From an uncultured Nitrososphaerales archaeon (GTDB lineage: Archaea > Thermoproteota > Nitrososphaeria > Nitrososphaerales > JACAEJ01), in contig CALLJF010000032.1 in the NCBI GenBank assembly GCA_938091495.1, positions 1 to 56,470 of the forward strand: 56,470 nucleotides of DNA, read 5' to 3'. A model generated the notes under the pieces. That model ran no database searches. It saw only the letters and a list, made by a program, of their open reading frames with translations, and had not been told where the DNA came from. Below, in pieces: positions 16,791 through 25,670 of this stretch (position 1 is the first letter of the stretch; each line of letters starts with the position of its first letter). Position numbers and translations under genes: made by a program.

Positions 16791-17480
16791 CTATTTCTTC
16801 AGAAGGGGTTTATGAGTTCCTTTCAAGTACTCTTTGACTCTGTTTATTAGACCAATTTTCATCATATAGTCATAAGTTTCTGTTTTTTCCCCAAGCTTTG
16901 AGAGTGTAATCAAATCCTTTGGAGTGTCTATATCCAACGCCACTCTTAACGATCTGTAGACAATGTATTGAATTCTATTGGCAATGGCTTCGTTAATATG
17001 AGTTTTAAAGCTGTTTGCTCCAAATCTAGGCTTTATCGCATTGGGAGGGGTCAAAAGAAGAGCGTTGGTCCCTTTTTCATTCATAGATGGTGTTATGACT
17101 ACAGATTTAGGAAGAAATCTTTGCTTTATCATATCATCTATATCGCTACTCTTTACAAGGGGTATGTCCATTGGTAAAACGAGCAACGATCTGACTCCTT
17201 CATCTAAGCAAAATTTTGCCATTTTCTCAACAGCCGAATTCAGTCCTCTTGATTCTCCCTCATCAAAGGCTATTGCTCTCATCTGTCTTGCCAATTCTAG
17301 TATGGTTTCGTCAAAGCTTATGATTGCTACTTTCTCTACATATTTTGAATTGCTTATTGCCTTCAGAACATCTTTTAGCATGGAAATGCAGAACAGACTC
17401 TTCTCTTCAGGCCTTAATACCACTTCAAGCCTTCTCTTTGCGTCTTTTAAGCCTTTTACAGGAACTGCTATGAGAGTCAT
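16791..17480 (-). CDS. cofC: 2-phospholactate (or PEP) guanylyltransferase
   Basis: It activates 2-phospho-L-lactate, or phosphoenolpyruvate in dehydro-F420 makers, with GTP for the CofD reaction. The N-terminal LIAVPVKGLKDAKRRLEVVLRPEEKSLF is the nucleotide-binding signature of CofC, and LLVLPMDIPLVKSSDIDDMI carries the metal-binding aspartate. Family length at 229 residues. It lies one base after cofD on the same strand. Substrate choice between phospholactate and PEP cannot be read reliably from the sequence. Confidence 0.92.
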   Translation of the reverse strand: MTLIAVPVKGLKDAKRRLEVVLRPEEKSLFCISMLKDVLKAISNSKYVEKVAIISFDETILELARQMRAIAFDEGESRGLNSAVEKMAKFCLDEGVRSLLVLPMDIPLVKSSDIDDMIKQRFLPKSVVITPSMNEKGTNALLLTPPNAIKPRFGANSFKTHINEAIANRIQYIVYRSLRVALDIDTPKDLITLSKLGEKTETYDYMMKIGLINRVKEYLKGTHKPLLKK

Positions 17481-17481
17481 T

Positions 17482-18441
17482 TTATACTCCTATAGCCTTT
17501 AAAGCGACCTTAGCTAATTCCATCTTTTCTTTTAAGCCTTTCATTATGGTGTCTGTAATGATAACTTTTATTCCCAAAGCCTCTATCTTCTCTTTAAGGT
17601 TTGCATCCAAGTTATCTATTATGAAAGCATCCAAAAAGTCTCTATACAACTTTGCCACGCCATAAGCAGAAACTTCTTCCTTTTCAATTTGAAGTTGCAT
17701 TGCTAAACTACTCATCAATTTGTCTGCAGGACCCTTGACTGGAGCGCCAGCTATTAAGGGGCTTATACCTACTATCTTTGCTTTTGTTTCTCTTAAGCTA
17801 TCTCTAATTCCTGGAACAGAAAGAATCGTGCCTATGCTGACTATTGGATTGCTTGGACAAATCGTTATTCCTTTAGCCTTCATGATGGAATCAATGACTC
17901 CAGGAGCAGGCTTTGCTTTTTCTATGCCTTTAAAAATCACCTTTAAAACTTCATCCTGGGTCTTTCTTTTTATCAGATACTCTTGGAAGTGTATATCACC
18001 TTTATCTGTTACCATGATAGTCTCAACTTTATCATTGGTCATAGGTATGATCCTAGCCTTTACGCCCAAAGCTATGCGCTCTTTGTCTATCACTTCTGAT
18101 AGTCTGAACCCTTTTTTCAAGAGATGAGTTCGATGAATATGAGTAGCAAGATCTCTATCGCCGAGCATGAACCATGTATCATAACCGTATCTTTGAAGGG
18201 CTTCTAAGCAATGGAAAGTGTCCCCCTTTATTCCCCAGCCTTTTTCATCATCGACTATTCCTGCTAATGTGTAAATTACTATATCGACATCAGGAGATAT
18301 CTGCAAGCCATAAAGTTCTATATCGTCTCCAGTATTGACTATGACGGATATTTCTTCATCTTTGACCACTCTGATAAGCCCTTCAAGGAATCTTGCAGCC
18401 CCTACCCCTCCTGCTAAGGCTGTTACCAATTTTAGCGCCAT
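17482..18441 (-). CDS. cofD: 2-phospho-L-lactate transferase
   Basis: It transfers the phospholactyl (or enolpyruvyl-phosphate) group from the GDP-activated form to the deazaflavin Fo, giving F420-0 or dehydro-F420-0. The N terminus TALAGGVGAARFLEGLIRV is the family signature; NTGDDIELYGLQISPDVDIVIYTLAG and WFMLGDRDLATHIHRT line the active site. Full length at 319 residues. It sits between the nitroreductase, which it overlaps by ten bases, and cofC, indicating one transcript. Confidence 0.95.
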   Translation of the reverse strand: MALKLVTALAGGVGAARFLEGLIRVVKDEEISVIVNTGDDIELYGLQISPDVDIVIYTLAGIVDDEKGWGIKGDTFHCLEALQRYGYDTWFMLGDRDLATHIHRTHLLKKGFRLSEVIDKERIALGVKARIIPMTNDKVETIMVTDKGDIHFQEYLIKRKTQDEVLKVIFKGIEKAKPAPGVIDSIMKAKGITICPSNPIVSIGTILSVPGIRDSLRETKAKIVGISPLIAGAPVKGPADKLMSSLAMQLQIEKEEVSAYGVAKLYRDFLDAFIIDNLDANLKEKIEALGIKVIITDTIMKGLKEKMELAKVALKAIGV

Positions 18442-19082
18442 TTGTTATAGCTGATTAAACTCTTTAAGGGTTTTCTTGATGGCATTTTTGGTTGTTCTAA
18501 AGGATAGCCAATCTCTATTAGAGCTTGAGGATCAAATTCACTAGGAATCTTCAAAACTTCTCTTACTGCTTCCATGCAGAATAAAGGTGCACACCTCCAA
18601 CAAGCTCCTAATCCTTTTGCATGAATCGCTAACAATAGGTTCTCTATGGCTGCTGAAACTGATTGAACAGCCATCAAGTATTCAGCTTTCTTTCTCCTGT
18701 TATCAGGATACTTATCCATATCCTCCATCGTAAGACATGGTATGATTAGTATTGAAGAATTTATGGTTCTCTTTTTTGATGCTTCAATTAGCTTTTCAAT
18801 TTCAATTCTCGATAAACCATTCTTTGATAAATCCTCTTGCCAAGCCTGAGCCATAGCATCAGCAAGTTTGATCTTGACCTTCTCATCGTCTATTATTATA
18901 AAGCGCCAAGGCTGAGCGTTATGGGCTGATGGAGCACTTACTGCTACATCAAGAATCTCTTCTATAGCATTTCTTGGGATAGAGACTGGCTTTAGTTTCT
19001 TTACGCTCCTTCTTGACTTAATGAATTTTAATAGATCATTAGACTCGATCATAACTTTTATAACCATTATTTTATTTGGCAC
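18432..19082 (-). CDS. Nitroreductase-family FMN protein, possible dehydro-F420-0 reductase
   Basis: An FMN-dependent nitroreductase-fold protein. Family marks are IKSRRSVKKLKPVSIPRNAIEEIL, the FMN-binding SAPSAHNAQPWRFIIIDD and the C-terminal GLGACWRCAPLFC and IEIGYPLEQPKMPSRKPL. It overlaps cofD by ten bases and should be co-transcribed with cofD and cofC. In mycobacteria the equivalent domain is fused to CofE as FbiB and reduces dehydro-F420-0, so a stand-alone version of that activity is a good inference. The ORF starts at GTG 19082; ATG 19052 (MIESNDLLKFIKSRRS) may be the true start. Other nitroreductase roles are possible. Confidence 0.82.
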   Translation of the reverse strand: MPNKIMVIKVMIESNDLLKFIKSRRSVKKLKPVSIPRNAIEEILDVAVSAPSAHNAQPWRFIIIDDEKVKIKLADAMAQAWQEDLSKNGLSRIEIEKLIEASKKRTINSSILIIPCLTMEDMDKYPDNRRKKAEYLMAVQSVSAAIENLLLAIHAKGLGACWRCAPLFCMEAVREVLKIPSEFDPQALIEIGYPLEQPKMPSRKPLKSLISYNKWR

Positions 19083-19084
19083 AA

Positions 19085-19100
19085 GAATATAAAATATAAA
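19085..19100 (+). promoter_or_regulatory. TATA element for aspS
   Basis: GAATATAAAATATAAA lies about 26 bases before TTG 19117, the spacing expected for a leaderless archaeal transcript. Confidence 0.5.
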
Positions 19101-19116
19101 GGGAACCCTATTATCA

Positions 19117-20463
19117 TTGAGCAGTAAGACTCTGATGGTAATGAAAAAGATCGATGAACTGGGTGATTGGAGAAGGACTCATTACTCTGTAGAGATTACT
19201 CCAAGATTAGAGAATAAAAGGGTCACGGTCTTTGGCTGGTTGGCAAGTATGCGTGAGCAAGGCGGCATAGTCTTTCTAATCCTTAACGATAAGGATGGCA
19301 TGGTTCAAGTCACTATTCATAAGGATAGAGCCCCCAACTCGATTTTGGAGAAGTTAAAGAATCTTAATGAGCACTCTAGCATAGGTGTTAGAGGAATAGT
19401 CAAGAGCATTAAAAAAGCTCCTCGTGGGGCTGAGATAATTCCTGAAGAAATTAGAATTCTAAGCACAACCCAAAGACAGCCTCCCTTTAGCTTATTCGGA
19501 GGGAAGATGCCAAGTATTGATAAACGCCTAGACATTCGTGTCATAGATCTGAGAAGACCAAAAGCCCAGTCTATATTCAAGATAAGGCACACAGTTTTGA
19601 AAGCGATAAGGGATTTTCTCATAAGTAAGGGTTACGTAGAAGTAAGCACTCCTAAGATAATTGCTACAGCCACTGAAGGAGGAGCAGCATTATTTCCCTT
19701 GTTATACTACGATAAAGAGGCTTTTCTTGCTCAAAGTCCTCAGCTTTACAAGGAACAATTAGTGATACCTTTTGAAAAGGTATTCGAAATAGGACCGATT
19801 TTTAGGGCTGAGGAATCTCGCACACTAAGGCATTTAAGTGAAGTTATTTCGATAGATGTTGAGGAAGCCTTTGTCTCTTATGAAGATACCATGAAGCTTA
19901 TTGAGCAGATGATTCATCATGTTACAAAAACGATAAATGACAAATGTAGTGAAGAAATGGAGTTGTTAAAGCATAAATTGATAATCCCTAAAGCTCCTTT
20001 CAAGAGATTAACTTACGATTATATCATCAAAATGTTAGAGAAAGAAGATGTAATAGTGAATTGGGGAGAAGATTTATCGACGCAAGCCCTCAAGATTTTA
20101 GGGGAGATGTTGCCTGAGTTCTACTTCATAACAGACTGGCCCACAGCTATAAAGCCCTTCTACATAAAGCCAAAAGACGGTAATCAAGATATTTGTGAAT
20201 CCTTCGATTTTATGCATGGCTCTATCGAATTGGCATCAGGAGGATCAAGGGTAAGCTCTAAGAGATTGTTGATGAAGAGGTTAAAGGAGCAAGGTTTGAA
20301 GCCAAAGCTCTTCGAATATCATCTGAGAATCTTTGATTATGGAATGCCTCCTCATGCAGGATTTGGACTAGGATTAGAGAGGTTGATGATGGTATTGACA
20401 GGGCAGGAGAACATTAGGGAGGTTACAATGTTCCCAAGAGATCAGTTCAGGTTAGCACCTTAA
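19117..20463 (+). CDS. aspS: Aspartyl-tRNA synthetase, probably nondiscriminating
   Basis: It charges tRNA with aspartate. The N-terminal OB-fold anticodon-binding domain contains KRVTVFGWLASMREQGGIVFLILNDKDG. The class II catalytic core shows FEIGPIFRAEESRTLRHLSEV (motif 2) and FGLGLERLMMVL (motif 3). Normal archaeal length at 448 residues. The Trp and Lys that mark discriminating Thermococcus-type AspRS appear to be replaced (GWLA, and KKAPRG), which points to a form that also makes Asp-tRNA-Asn for GatCAB encoded 2 kb downstream. The start may be TTG 19117 or ATG 19135; the promoter favours the former. Confidence 0.92.
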   Translation: MSSKTLMVMKKIDELGDWRRTHYSVEITPRLENKRVTVFGWLASMREQGGIVFLILNDKDGMVQVTIHKDRAPNSILEKLKNLNEHSSIGVRGIVKSIKKAPRGAEIIPEEIRILSTTQRQPPFSLFGGKMPSIDKRLDIRVIDLRRPKAQSIFKIRHTVLKAIRDFLISKGYVEVSTPKIIATATEGGAALFPLLYYDKEAFLAQSPQLYKEQLVIPFEKVFEIGPIFRAEESRTLRHLSEVISIDVEEAFVSYEDTMKLIEQMIHHVTKTINDKCSEEMELLKHKLIIPKAPFKRLTYDYIIKMLEKEDVIVNWGEDLSTQALKILGEMLPEFYFITDWPTAIKPFYIKPKDGNQDICESFDFMHGSIELASGGSRVSSKRLLMKRLKEQGLKPKLFEYHLRIFDYGMPPHAGFGLGLERLMMVLTGQENIREVTMFPRDQFRLAP

Positions 20464-20494
20464 TTTTTTAGTAAAGATTTCTTATTTTAATTCT

Positions 20495-21646
20495 TTAGGG
20501 ACTATTGATCGCCTTTTCATAAACTTTCAAGAGCTTATCTACGCATTTTTCTACTGAATAATCAAGGGCAGTTTTGCGGGCGTTTTCTCCCATCCTAGAT
20601 TTCTCATTTATCGTCTTTATTATCTTCTCAGCACAGTCATCAGGATCGTCAGCATCGAACAAATAACCATTGTAGCCGTTTTTCACTATTTCTTTTATGG
20701 CTAAATAATCTGCACCAACGACTGGCTTACCACAAGCCATAGCTTCAAGGGCTGTTAGACCTTGAGTCTCAAACTTAGAGGGAAAGACAAAAACGTCTGA
20801 GGCTGCGTAATAGTATGCTAATCTTCCTTCTCCAATATAGCCTTGAAGTATAAAGCTATCTTTTAGATTATTCTCGATTATCAGATTCTTGTAATACTCT
20901 CTAGCAGGTCCCAAACCAGCCACTAAAAATTTACAATTAGGCAAATTATTGAGCACTTTAGGAGCTGCTTTTATGAGAACATCGAGGTTCTTCTCTTTAA
21001 CAAGCCTACCAACGTAGAGCACTAAATATTCATCTTTAATGCTAAGCAATTTTCTTATAGGCTCGCCATTTATGCTAGGATTGAACCTATTCACATCGAT
21101 ACCAGTTGGAATTGTGTATATTTCCTTCTCTAATCCGTGCTCAATCAAGATATTCTTGATCACGTTGCTAGGAACGATGACAACGTTAGAACGTTTCAGA
21201 TAAAATTTCACATAACTCCAAGCCATTCTTTTGACTAAATTTTTCGCCTTATTACTCCTAGCTACATAATGAACCGCCTCTGGAATTAAAGTATGGAAGG
21301 TTGTGAAAAGAGGCAAATTCAAAGAGCGCGCCGCCCAAACAGCAGCCCAGCCTGTAGTAGCTATACCGTGAGAATGAACAAGTTGAATACCAAGTTTCTT
21401 TACTTTTCTTTTAGAGAAAAAGGGAAATAATGCTATCTTGTAGTCAGGGTAAGGCTTGAAGGGAATCGATGTATAGTAAAATACATGGTCATCCAAATTT
21501 CTTTCTTTTGCTTGTCTTGGACCTGAACAGAAGACGAATACTTCATGACCTCTTTCTTCAAGAGCCTTACGTAGTGTAAGAATGGATGTTACGACACCAT
21601 CTCTGTTTGGCAAGTAGGTGTCTGAGAAGAATGCAATCTTCATCAA
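20495..21646 (-). CDS. GT4-family glycosyltransferase
   Basis: A GT-B retaining glycosyltransferase. MKIAFFSDTYLPNRDGVVTSILTLRKALEERGHEVFVF is the acceptor-side domain. IPTGIDVNRF and LYVGRLVKEKNLDVLIKAAP begin the donor domain, and VFPSKFETQGLTALEAMACGKPVVG is the E-x7-E donor signature. It resembles enzymes that glycosylate diacylglycerol, phosphatidylinositol or other lipids, and the segment around residues 130-155 is basic and aromatic as in membrane-associated members. The acceptor cannot be named. 383 residues, no signal peptide. It is divergent from the tautomerase gene. Confidence 0.85.
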   Translation of the reverse strand: MMKIAFFSDTYLPNRDGVVTSILTLRKALEERGHEVFVFCSGPRQAKERNLDDHVFYYTSIPFKPYPDYKIALFPFFSKRKVKKLGIQLVHSHGIATTGWAAVWAARSLNLPLFTTFHTLIPEAVHYVARSNKAKNLVKRMAWSYVKFYLKRSNVVIVPSNVIKNILIEHGLEKEIYTIPTGIDVNRFNPSINGEPIRKLLSIKDEYLVLYVGRLVKEKNLDVLIKAAPKVLNNLPNCKFLVAGLGPAREYYKNLIIENNLKDSFILQGYIGEGRLAYYYAASDVFVFPSKFETQGLTALEAMACGKPVVGADYLAIKEIVKNGYNGYLFDADDPDDCAEKIIKTINEKSRMGENARKTALDYSVEKCVDKLLKVYEKAINSP

Positions 21647-21807
21647 AAAATCTAAAGCAAGGAGACTTAATAAGACTATGGCTAAATCTTGATTATACCT
21701 TCAAAAACGAACTGGTAAAGCCACCACCTATAAGAATGCTCTCTTGCCGTATTTGCCCTCTAATAGCCCTGAAAAGCTTTTAAATCGTATAGGGTAGAGT
21801 TTAGCTT

Positions 21808-22011
21808 ATGCCAATTATCCATGTTTATGTTTGGAAGGGATTTTCAAACGAGGCTAAGAAGAAGGCAATAGCAGGCATAACCAAGCTTTTCGCCGAAATA
21901 GGTGTGCCTGCAGAAGCGGTTGAAGTTATTATACATGAGGTTTCGAAAGAAGACTGGGGAGTAGGCGGAGAACAAGCTAGTGAGAAGCTTAAACATATTA
22001 AGCCGCCATAA
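21808..22011 (+). CDS. 4-oxalocrotonate tautomerase family protein
   Basis: A 67-residue protein beginning MPIIHVYVWKGFSNEAKKKAIAGITKLFAEIGVP. After Met removal the N-terminal proline is the catalytic base of this superfamily. The length and beta-alpha-beta pattern ending in KEDWGVGGEQASEK match the small 4-OT subunits that assemble as hexamers. A TATA-like CTTTTAAAT about 27 bases upstream suggests a leaderless transcript. The physiological substrate is unknown and no aromatic degradation genes are nearby. Confidence 0.85.
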   Translation: MPIIHVYVWKGFSNEAKKKAIAGITKLFAEIGVPAEAVEVIIHEVSKEDWGVGGEQASEKLKHIKPP

Positions 22012-22059
22012 GAACAATTCTGCGCTTATTGTTGCTGTGTCTTCCCTTCTAGTAGTGAT

Positions 22060-22350
22060 ATGAGATACATGATAGTGGACGGCCGTGTAACGGTCCCAGG
22101 TTTTCCTGAAAGGAGTGGGCTAAAGGAACCTACTCGTAAGGGCTACAAGGTATACTCTGAGGGAGTCACTCTCATGTGTAAAGAGAAGTTCGATAACCTT
22201 TGGGAGTCTCCCTCATCATCGGACTATGATTCGTATCTCAAAGAGACGATAAAGGAGGCAGTTGCTCATACTCCAGGAGTCTCGAATGAGACTCTTTCTT
22301 CTCTCTTAAGTCTACCTGTAGAGGAGATCGAAAGGATCAGGTCCTCTTAA
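22060..22350 (+). CDS. Small hypothetical protein
   Basis: I do not recognise this 96-residue protein. It begins MRYMIVDGRVTVPGFPERSGLKEPTRKGYKVYSEGVTLM, which looks like short beta strands, contains one cysteine, and has a helical C-terminal half (LKETIKEAVAHTPGVSNETLSSLLSLPVEEIERI) that could resemble a helix-turn-helix or helical hairpin. It lies between the tautomerase and gatC in the same direction with about 50-75 base gaps. Even codon use and absence of competing frames suggest it is real, but function is open. Confidence 0.5.
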   Translation: MRYMIVDGRVTVPGFPERSGLKEPTRKGYKVYSEGVTLMCKEKFDNLWESPSSSDYDSYLKETIKEAVAHTPGVSNETLSSLLSLPVEEIERIRSS

Positions 22351-22425
22351 ATATTCTAGCGAAAAAACTTCAAGAATGGTATAAATTAGAGTTCAATCAA
22401 CCTAAAATAAGAATAAATTCGTGAT

Positions 22426-22734
22426 TTGGTGACAATCTTGGTAGAAAGGAAGAAAACAATTTCAAAGGAACAGATAGAGAGTATTGCCTGGTTGGCAAGA
22501 ATTGAAATTTCGAAAAAAGAGTTAGAACTCTTTTCTAAGCAATTGAATGATATCTTAGCTTACTTCTCAAAAATAGATGAAGTAAATACCAAAAGCATTC
22601 CTCCCTCTTACCATGTTCTAGATTTGGTCAATGTGTTAAGGAAAGATGAAGTAAAACCTTCATTGTCTAAAGATATCTTTCAAATCGTACCTCAAACTAA
22701 AGGAAAGTTTGTGAAAGCGCCGAGGATGGCATGA
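22426..22734 (+). CDS. gatC: Asp-tRNA(Asn) amidotransferase subunit C
   Basis: The small subunit that clamps GatA and GatB together in the heterotrimer that converts Asp-tRNA-Asn to Asn-tRNA-Asn. The segment IESIAWLARIEISKKELELFSKQLNDILAYFSKIDEVNT is the family signature (LARIxLxxxE...L..IL.yv..l.evdt). The C-terminal PQTKGKFVKAPRM is the usual ending. 102 residues; start TTG 22426 or GTG 22429. It precedes gatA by four bases. Confidence 0.93.
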   Translation: MVTILVERKKTISKEQIESIAWLARIEISKKELELFSKQLNDILAYFSKIDEVNTKSIPPSYHVLDLVNVLRKDEVKPSLSKDIFQIVPQTKGKFVKAPRMA

Positions 22735-22738
22735 GTTC

Positions 22739-24205
22739 ATGCCCAGTTATATAGAACTGCCAGCGTATGAGATCGTCAAGAGAATAAAAGACCAAGAGTT
22801 GATGGCAGAGGATTACATAGCATCTTTATACGAGAGAATCAAAAAAGTTGAGAAAGATATCCATGCTTACATAACTCTTACAGAAGATTTGGCTCTTAAG
22901 AAGGCTCGAGAGATAGACAAAAAGGTAAAGCAAAGAGAGAAGACAGGAAGGCTTTGCGGGGTTGGAATAGCGATAAAGGATAACATCTGCACGAGAGGGA
23001 TTAGAACTACGTGCGCATCACATATGCTAGAGGATTTTGTTCCTCCTTACGATGCCACAGTAATCAGTAGAATAAAGGATGAAGATGGAGTAATAATGGG
23101 CAAAGCGAACATGGATGAGTTTGCTATGGGGTCATCCACAGAGTTTAGCTACTTCGGTCCTACTCATAATCCTTGGGATTTAGGAAGAGTGCCAGGAGGC
23201 TCTTCTGGAGGAAGTGCAGCAGCAGTAGCATCCGGCATGGCTACTTTGGCCTTAGGCTCTGATACCGGCGGCTCTATAAGATGTCCAGCAAGCTTTTGCT
23301 CGGTGGTAGGTCTTAAGCCAACTTATGGCTTGGTGAGCAGGTTTGGTCTGATAGCTTATGCCAATAGCTTGGAGCAGATAGGCCCTATTACTAAAGATGT
23401 TAGAGATTGTGCCTTACTTTTAAGCTGCATAGCAAGCCATGATCCATTAGATAACACATCAGTAGATAGGCCTCAGGAGGATTATACTAAGTATCTTATA
23501 GACGATGTCGATGGCATGAAGTTAGGTGTTGTAAAGGAGTTTTTTGGCGAAGGGACTCAAGATTCCGTGGAAAAAGGAGTTTTGGAAGCTATAACAAAGT
23601 TAGAGGAACTTGGATCTGATCATCAAGAAATTTCTCTTAAGAGTCTTCAATACGCTCTCCCATCATACTACATAATAGCTATGTCTGAAGCGAGTTCAAA
23701 TCTTGCAAGATACGATGGTCTCAGGTACGGTTATAGAATTCCAAACAAATCCTATGACTGGAGTACTGTTTATTCAAAAAACAGGCGCTTTGGTTTCGGC
23801 TTTGAAGTCAAAAGGCGCATAATACTTGGAACATTTGCTCTATCAACGGGATACTATGATGAATACTATTTGAAGGCGCAGAAGATAAGGACTTTGATAA
23901 AAAGAGATTTTGATATGGCATTCAAAAAATTTGATGTTTTAATAGGACCTACTATGCCCATACTTCCCTTCAAAATAGGAGAGAAAGTTCAAGACCCCTT
24001 AAAAATGTATATGTGTGACGTAGATTCGGTCCCAGCCAATCTTGCAGGAATACCTAGCATATCCATACCATGTGGCTTCTCTAAAGGTCTTCCTATAGGT
24101 TTCCAGATTATGGCTCCCCCTTTCAGGGAGGATTTATTGCTAAGAGTTGCCTTCTCTTTTCAAAAGAACTTTCCAGTATCAGCAAAGTTGAGGAGTTATG
24201 AGTAA
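22739..24205 (+). CDS. gatA: Asp/Glu-tRNA amidotransferase subunit A
   Basis: The amidase subunit that releases ammonia from glutamine for tRNA amidation. The Ser-cisSer-Lys triad is visible: lysine in GVGIAIKDNICTRGIRT, the cis-serine in GGSSGGSAAAVASG and nucleophile region SDTGGSIRCPASFC. 488 residues, full length. It lies four bases after gatC and overlaps gatB by eight bases, so the three subunits are translated in step. With no Glu-type context and AspRS nearby, Asn-tRNA formation is the likely role; archaea make Gln-tRNA with GatDE. Confidence 0.96.
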   Translation: MPSYIELPAYEIVKRIKDQELMAEDYIASLYERIKKVEKDIHAYITLTEDLALKKAREIDKKVKQREKTGRLCGVGIAIKDNICTRGIRTTCASHMLEDFVPPYDATVISRIKDEDGVIMGKANMDEFAMGSSTEFSYFGPTHNPWDLGRVPGGSSGGSAAAVASGMATLALGSDTGGSIRCPASFCSVVGLKPTYGLVSRFGLIAYANSLEQIGPITKDVRDCALLLSCIASHDPLDNTSVDRPQEDYTKYLIDDVDGMKLGVVKEFFGEGTQDSVEKGVLEAITKLEELGSDHQEISLKSLQYALPSYYIIAMSEASSNLARYDGLRYGYRIPNKSYDWSTVYSKNRRFGFGFEVKRRIILGTFALSTGYYDEYYLKAQKIRTLIKRDFDMAFKKFDVLIGPTMPILPFKIGEKVQDPLKMYMCDVDSVPANLAGIPSISIPCGFSKGLPIGFQIMAPPFREDLLLRVAFSFQKNFPVSAKLRSYE

Positions 24206-25652
24206 AATCAAATCAGTAGAGATAAAGATTGGATTAGAAGTCCATTGCCAATTGACAAATCTAAAGACGAAACTATTCTGTAGTTGCTCATCGGACTATA
24301 GAGAAAAAGAACCTAACACTCTCATATGTCCTATATGCATGGGCATGCCTGGAACTCTGCCTGTGTTGAATGAGAAAGCTTTGGAAGATGCCATAATGGT
24401 GGCAATTGCTCTAAACTCGAAAATATCTGAGAGGATGCTCTTCTTTAGAAAGAATTATTTCTACCCAGACATGCCAAAGAATTTCCAGATATCTCAGTAC
24501 GATAAAGCTGGAGGAGTACCTTTAGCCTTAGGAGGATACATCCAGATAAATGGCAAAAAGGTTCGAATAAGGCGCATACAATTAGAAGAAGACCCTGGCA
24601 AATTAAGCTACGAGGGTACAATAGAATCTTCAACCTATGCTTTAGTCGATTATAATAGAGCAGGAATAGCTCTAATAGAGATAGTCACAGAACCAGATAT
24701 GGAAACACCAAAGGAAGCAAGGCTGTTTCTCGAAAAGTTAAGATCTATTCTTGAGCACTTAGGTATATCAAATGGTAGTCTTGAAGGTTCTATGAGGTGT
24801 GATGCCAACATATCTTTGAGAGGTGGAAAAAGAGTTGAAATAAAGAACATATCATCCTTTAAAGAAGTTGAGAGAGCTTTAAACTTCGAGATCACAAGGC
24901 AGAAGAGCCTCATTGAAAGAGGAATTGCAGTAGGGCAAGAGACAAGGCACTGGGATGAGGTCAGAAGGATTACTATTTCATTACGCACAAAAGAGGAGGA
25001 GCAAGATTACAGATACTTTCCTGAACCAGACCTAGTGCCTGTTATCATCTCAAAAGATCAAATAAAAAAGATAGAGCAAAGTATGCCAGAGCTTCCCGAT
25101 GAGAGAAGGAAACGTTTTATTGAACAATATCATTTATCACCTCAAACCGCTGAAATCCTTACCCATAGCAAAGCCATGGCTGACTTTTTTGAAGAAAGTG
25201 CTAAGCTTTACGATAAACCTAGAGAGATCAGCAATTGGTTAACAGTAGAGTTCTTATCATATTTACATGATAGAGGCATAGAGATAGATGAATTAACATT
25301 ATCACCGAAGCATCTTGTTGATATGCTAAAACTTATAGATGAAGGCATTATAAGCAGAAAGATGGCCAGGTCAGTGCTTCAAGATATGCTACTAACAGGC
25401 AAGATGCCAGATGCTATTGTAAAAGAGAAAGGATTAGAAAAAATTCTTGATAGAGAATATGTGAGGAGAATTGTCGAAAAGATATTTAAAGAGAATCCTC
25501 AAGCAGTAAAAGATGCCATTGTTGATAAAAAAGCGATAAACTACCTCATGGGGCAATTGATGAAGGCAACTGAAGGGAAGATAGACCCTAAAATGGCTGG
25601 AGAAATTATAAGAGAGAGACTATCAAAGCTTTCAAAATTTGCTACTTCTTAG
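24198..25652 (+). CDS. gatB: Asp-tRNA(Asn) amidotransferase subunit B
   Basis: The tRNA-binding and kinase subunit of GatCAB. It starts with IKIGLEVHCQLTNLKTKLFCSCSSDY and CPICMGMPGTLPVLNEKAL, which include the zinc-binding cysteines and the ATP-dependent activation domain. MRCDANISLR and DYRYFPEPDLVP are further signatures. The C-terminal helical/YqeY-like tail spans about residues 330-484. Full length at 484 residues; ATG start overlapping gatA by eight bases. Confidence 0.96.
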   Translation: MSKIKSVEIKIGLEVHCQLTNLKTKLFCSCSSDYREKEPNTLICPICMGMPGTLPVLNEKALEDAIMVAIALNSKISERMLFFRKNYFYPDMPKNFQISQYDKAGGVPLALGGYIQINGKKVRIRRIQLEEDPGKLSYEGTIESSTYALVDYNRAGIALIEIVTEPDMETPKEARLFLEKLRSILEHLGISNGSLEGSMRCDANISLRGGKRVEIKNISSFKEVERALNFEITRQKSLIERGIAVGQETRHWDEVRRITISLRTKEEEQDYRYFPEPDLVPVIISKDQIKKIEQSMPELPDERRKRFIEQYHLSPQTAEILTHSKAMADFFEESAKLYDKPREISNWLTVEFLSYLHDRGIEIDELTLSPKHLVDMLKLIDEGIISRKMARSVLQDMLLTGKMPDAIVKEKGLEKILDREYVRRIVEKIFKENPQAVKDAIVDKKAINYLMGQLMKATEGKIDPKMAGEIIRERLSKLSKFATS

Positions 25653-25670
25653 CTAGGATAGGCAGATATT

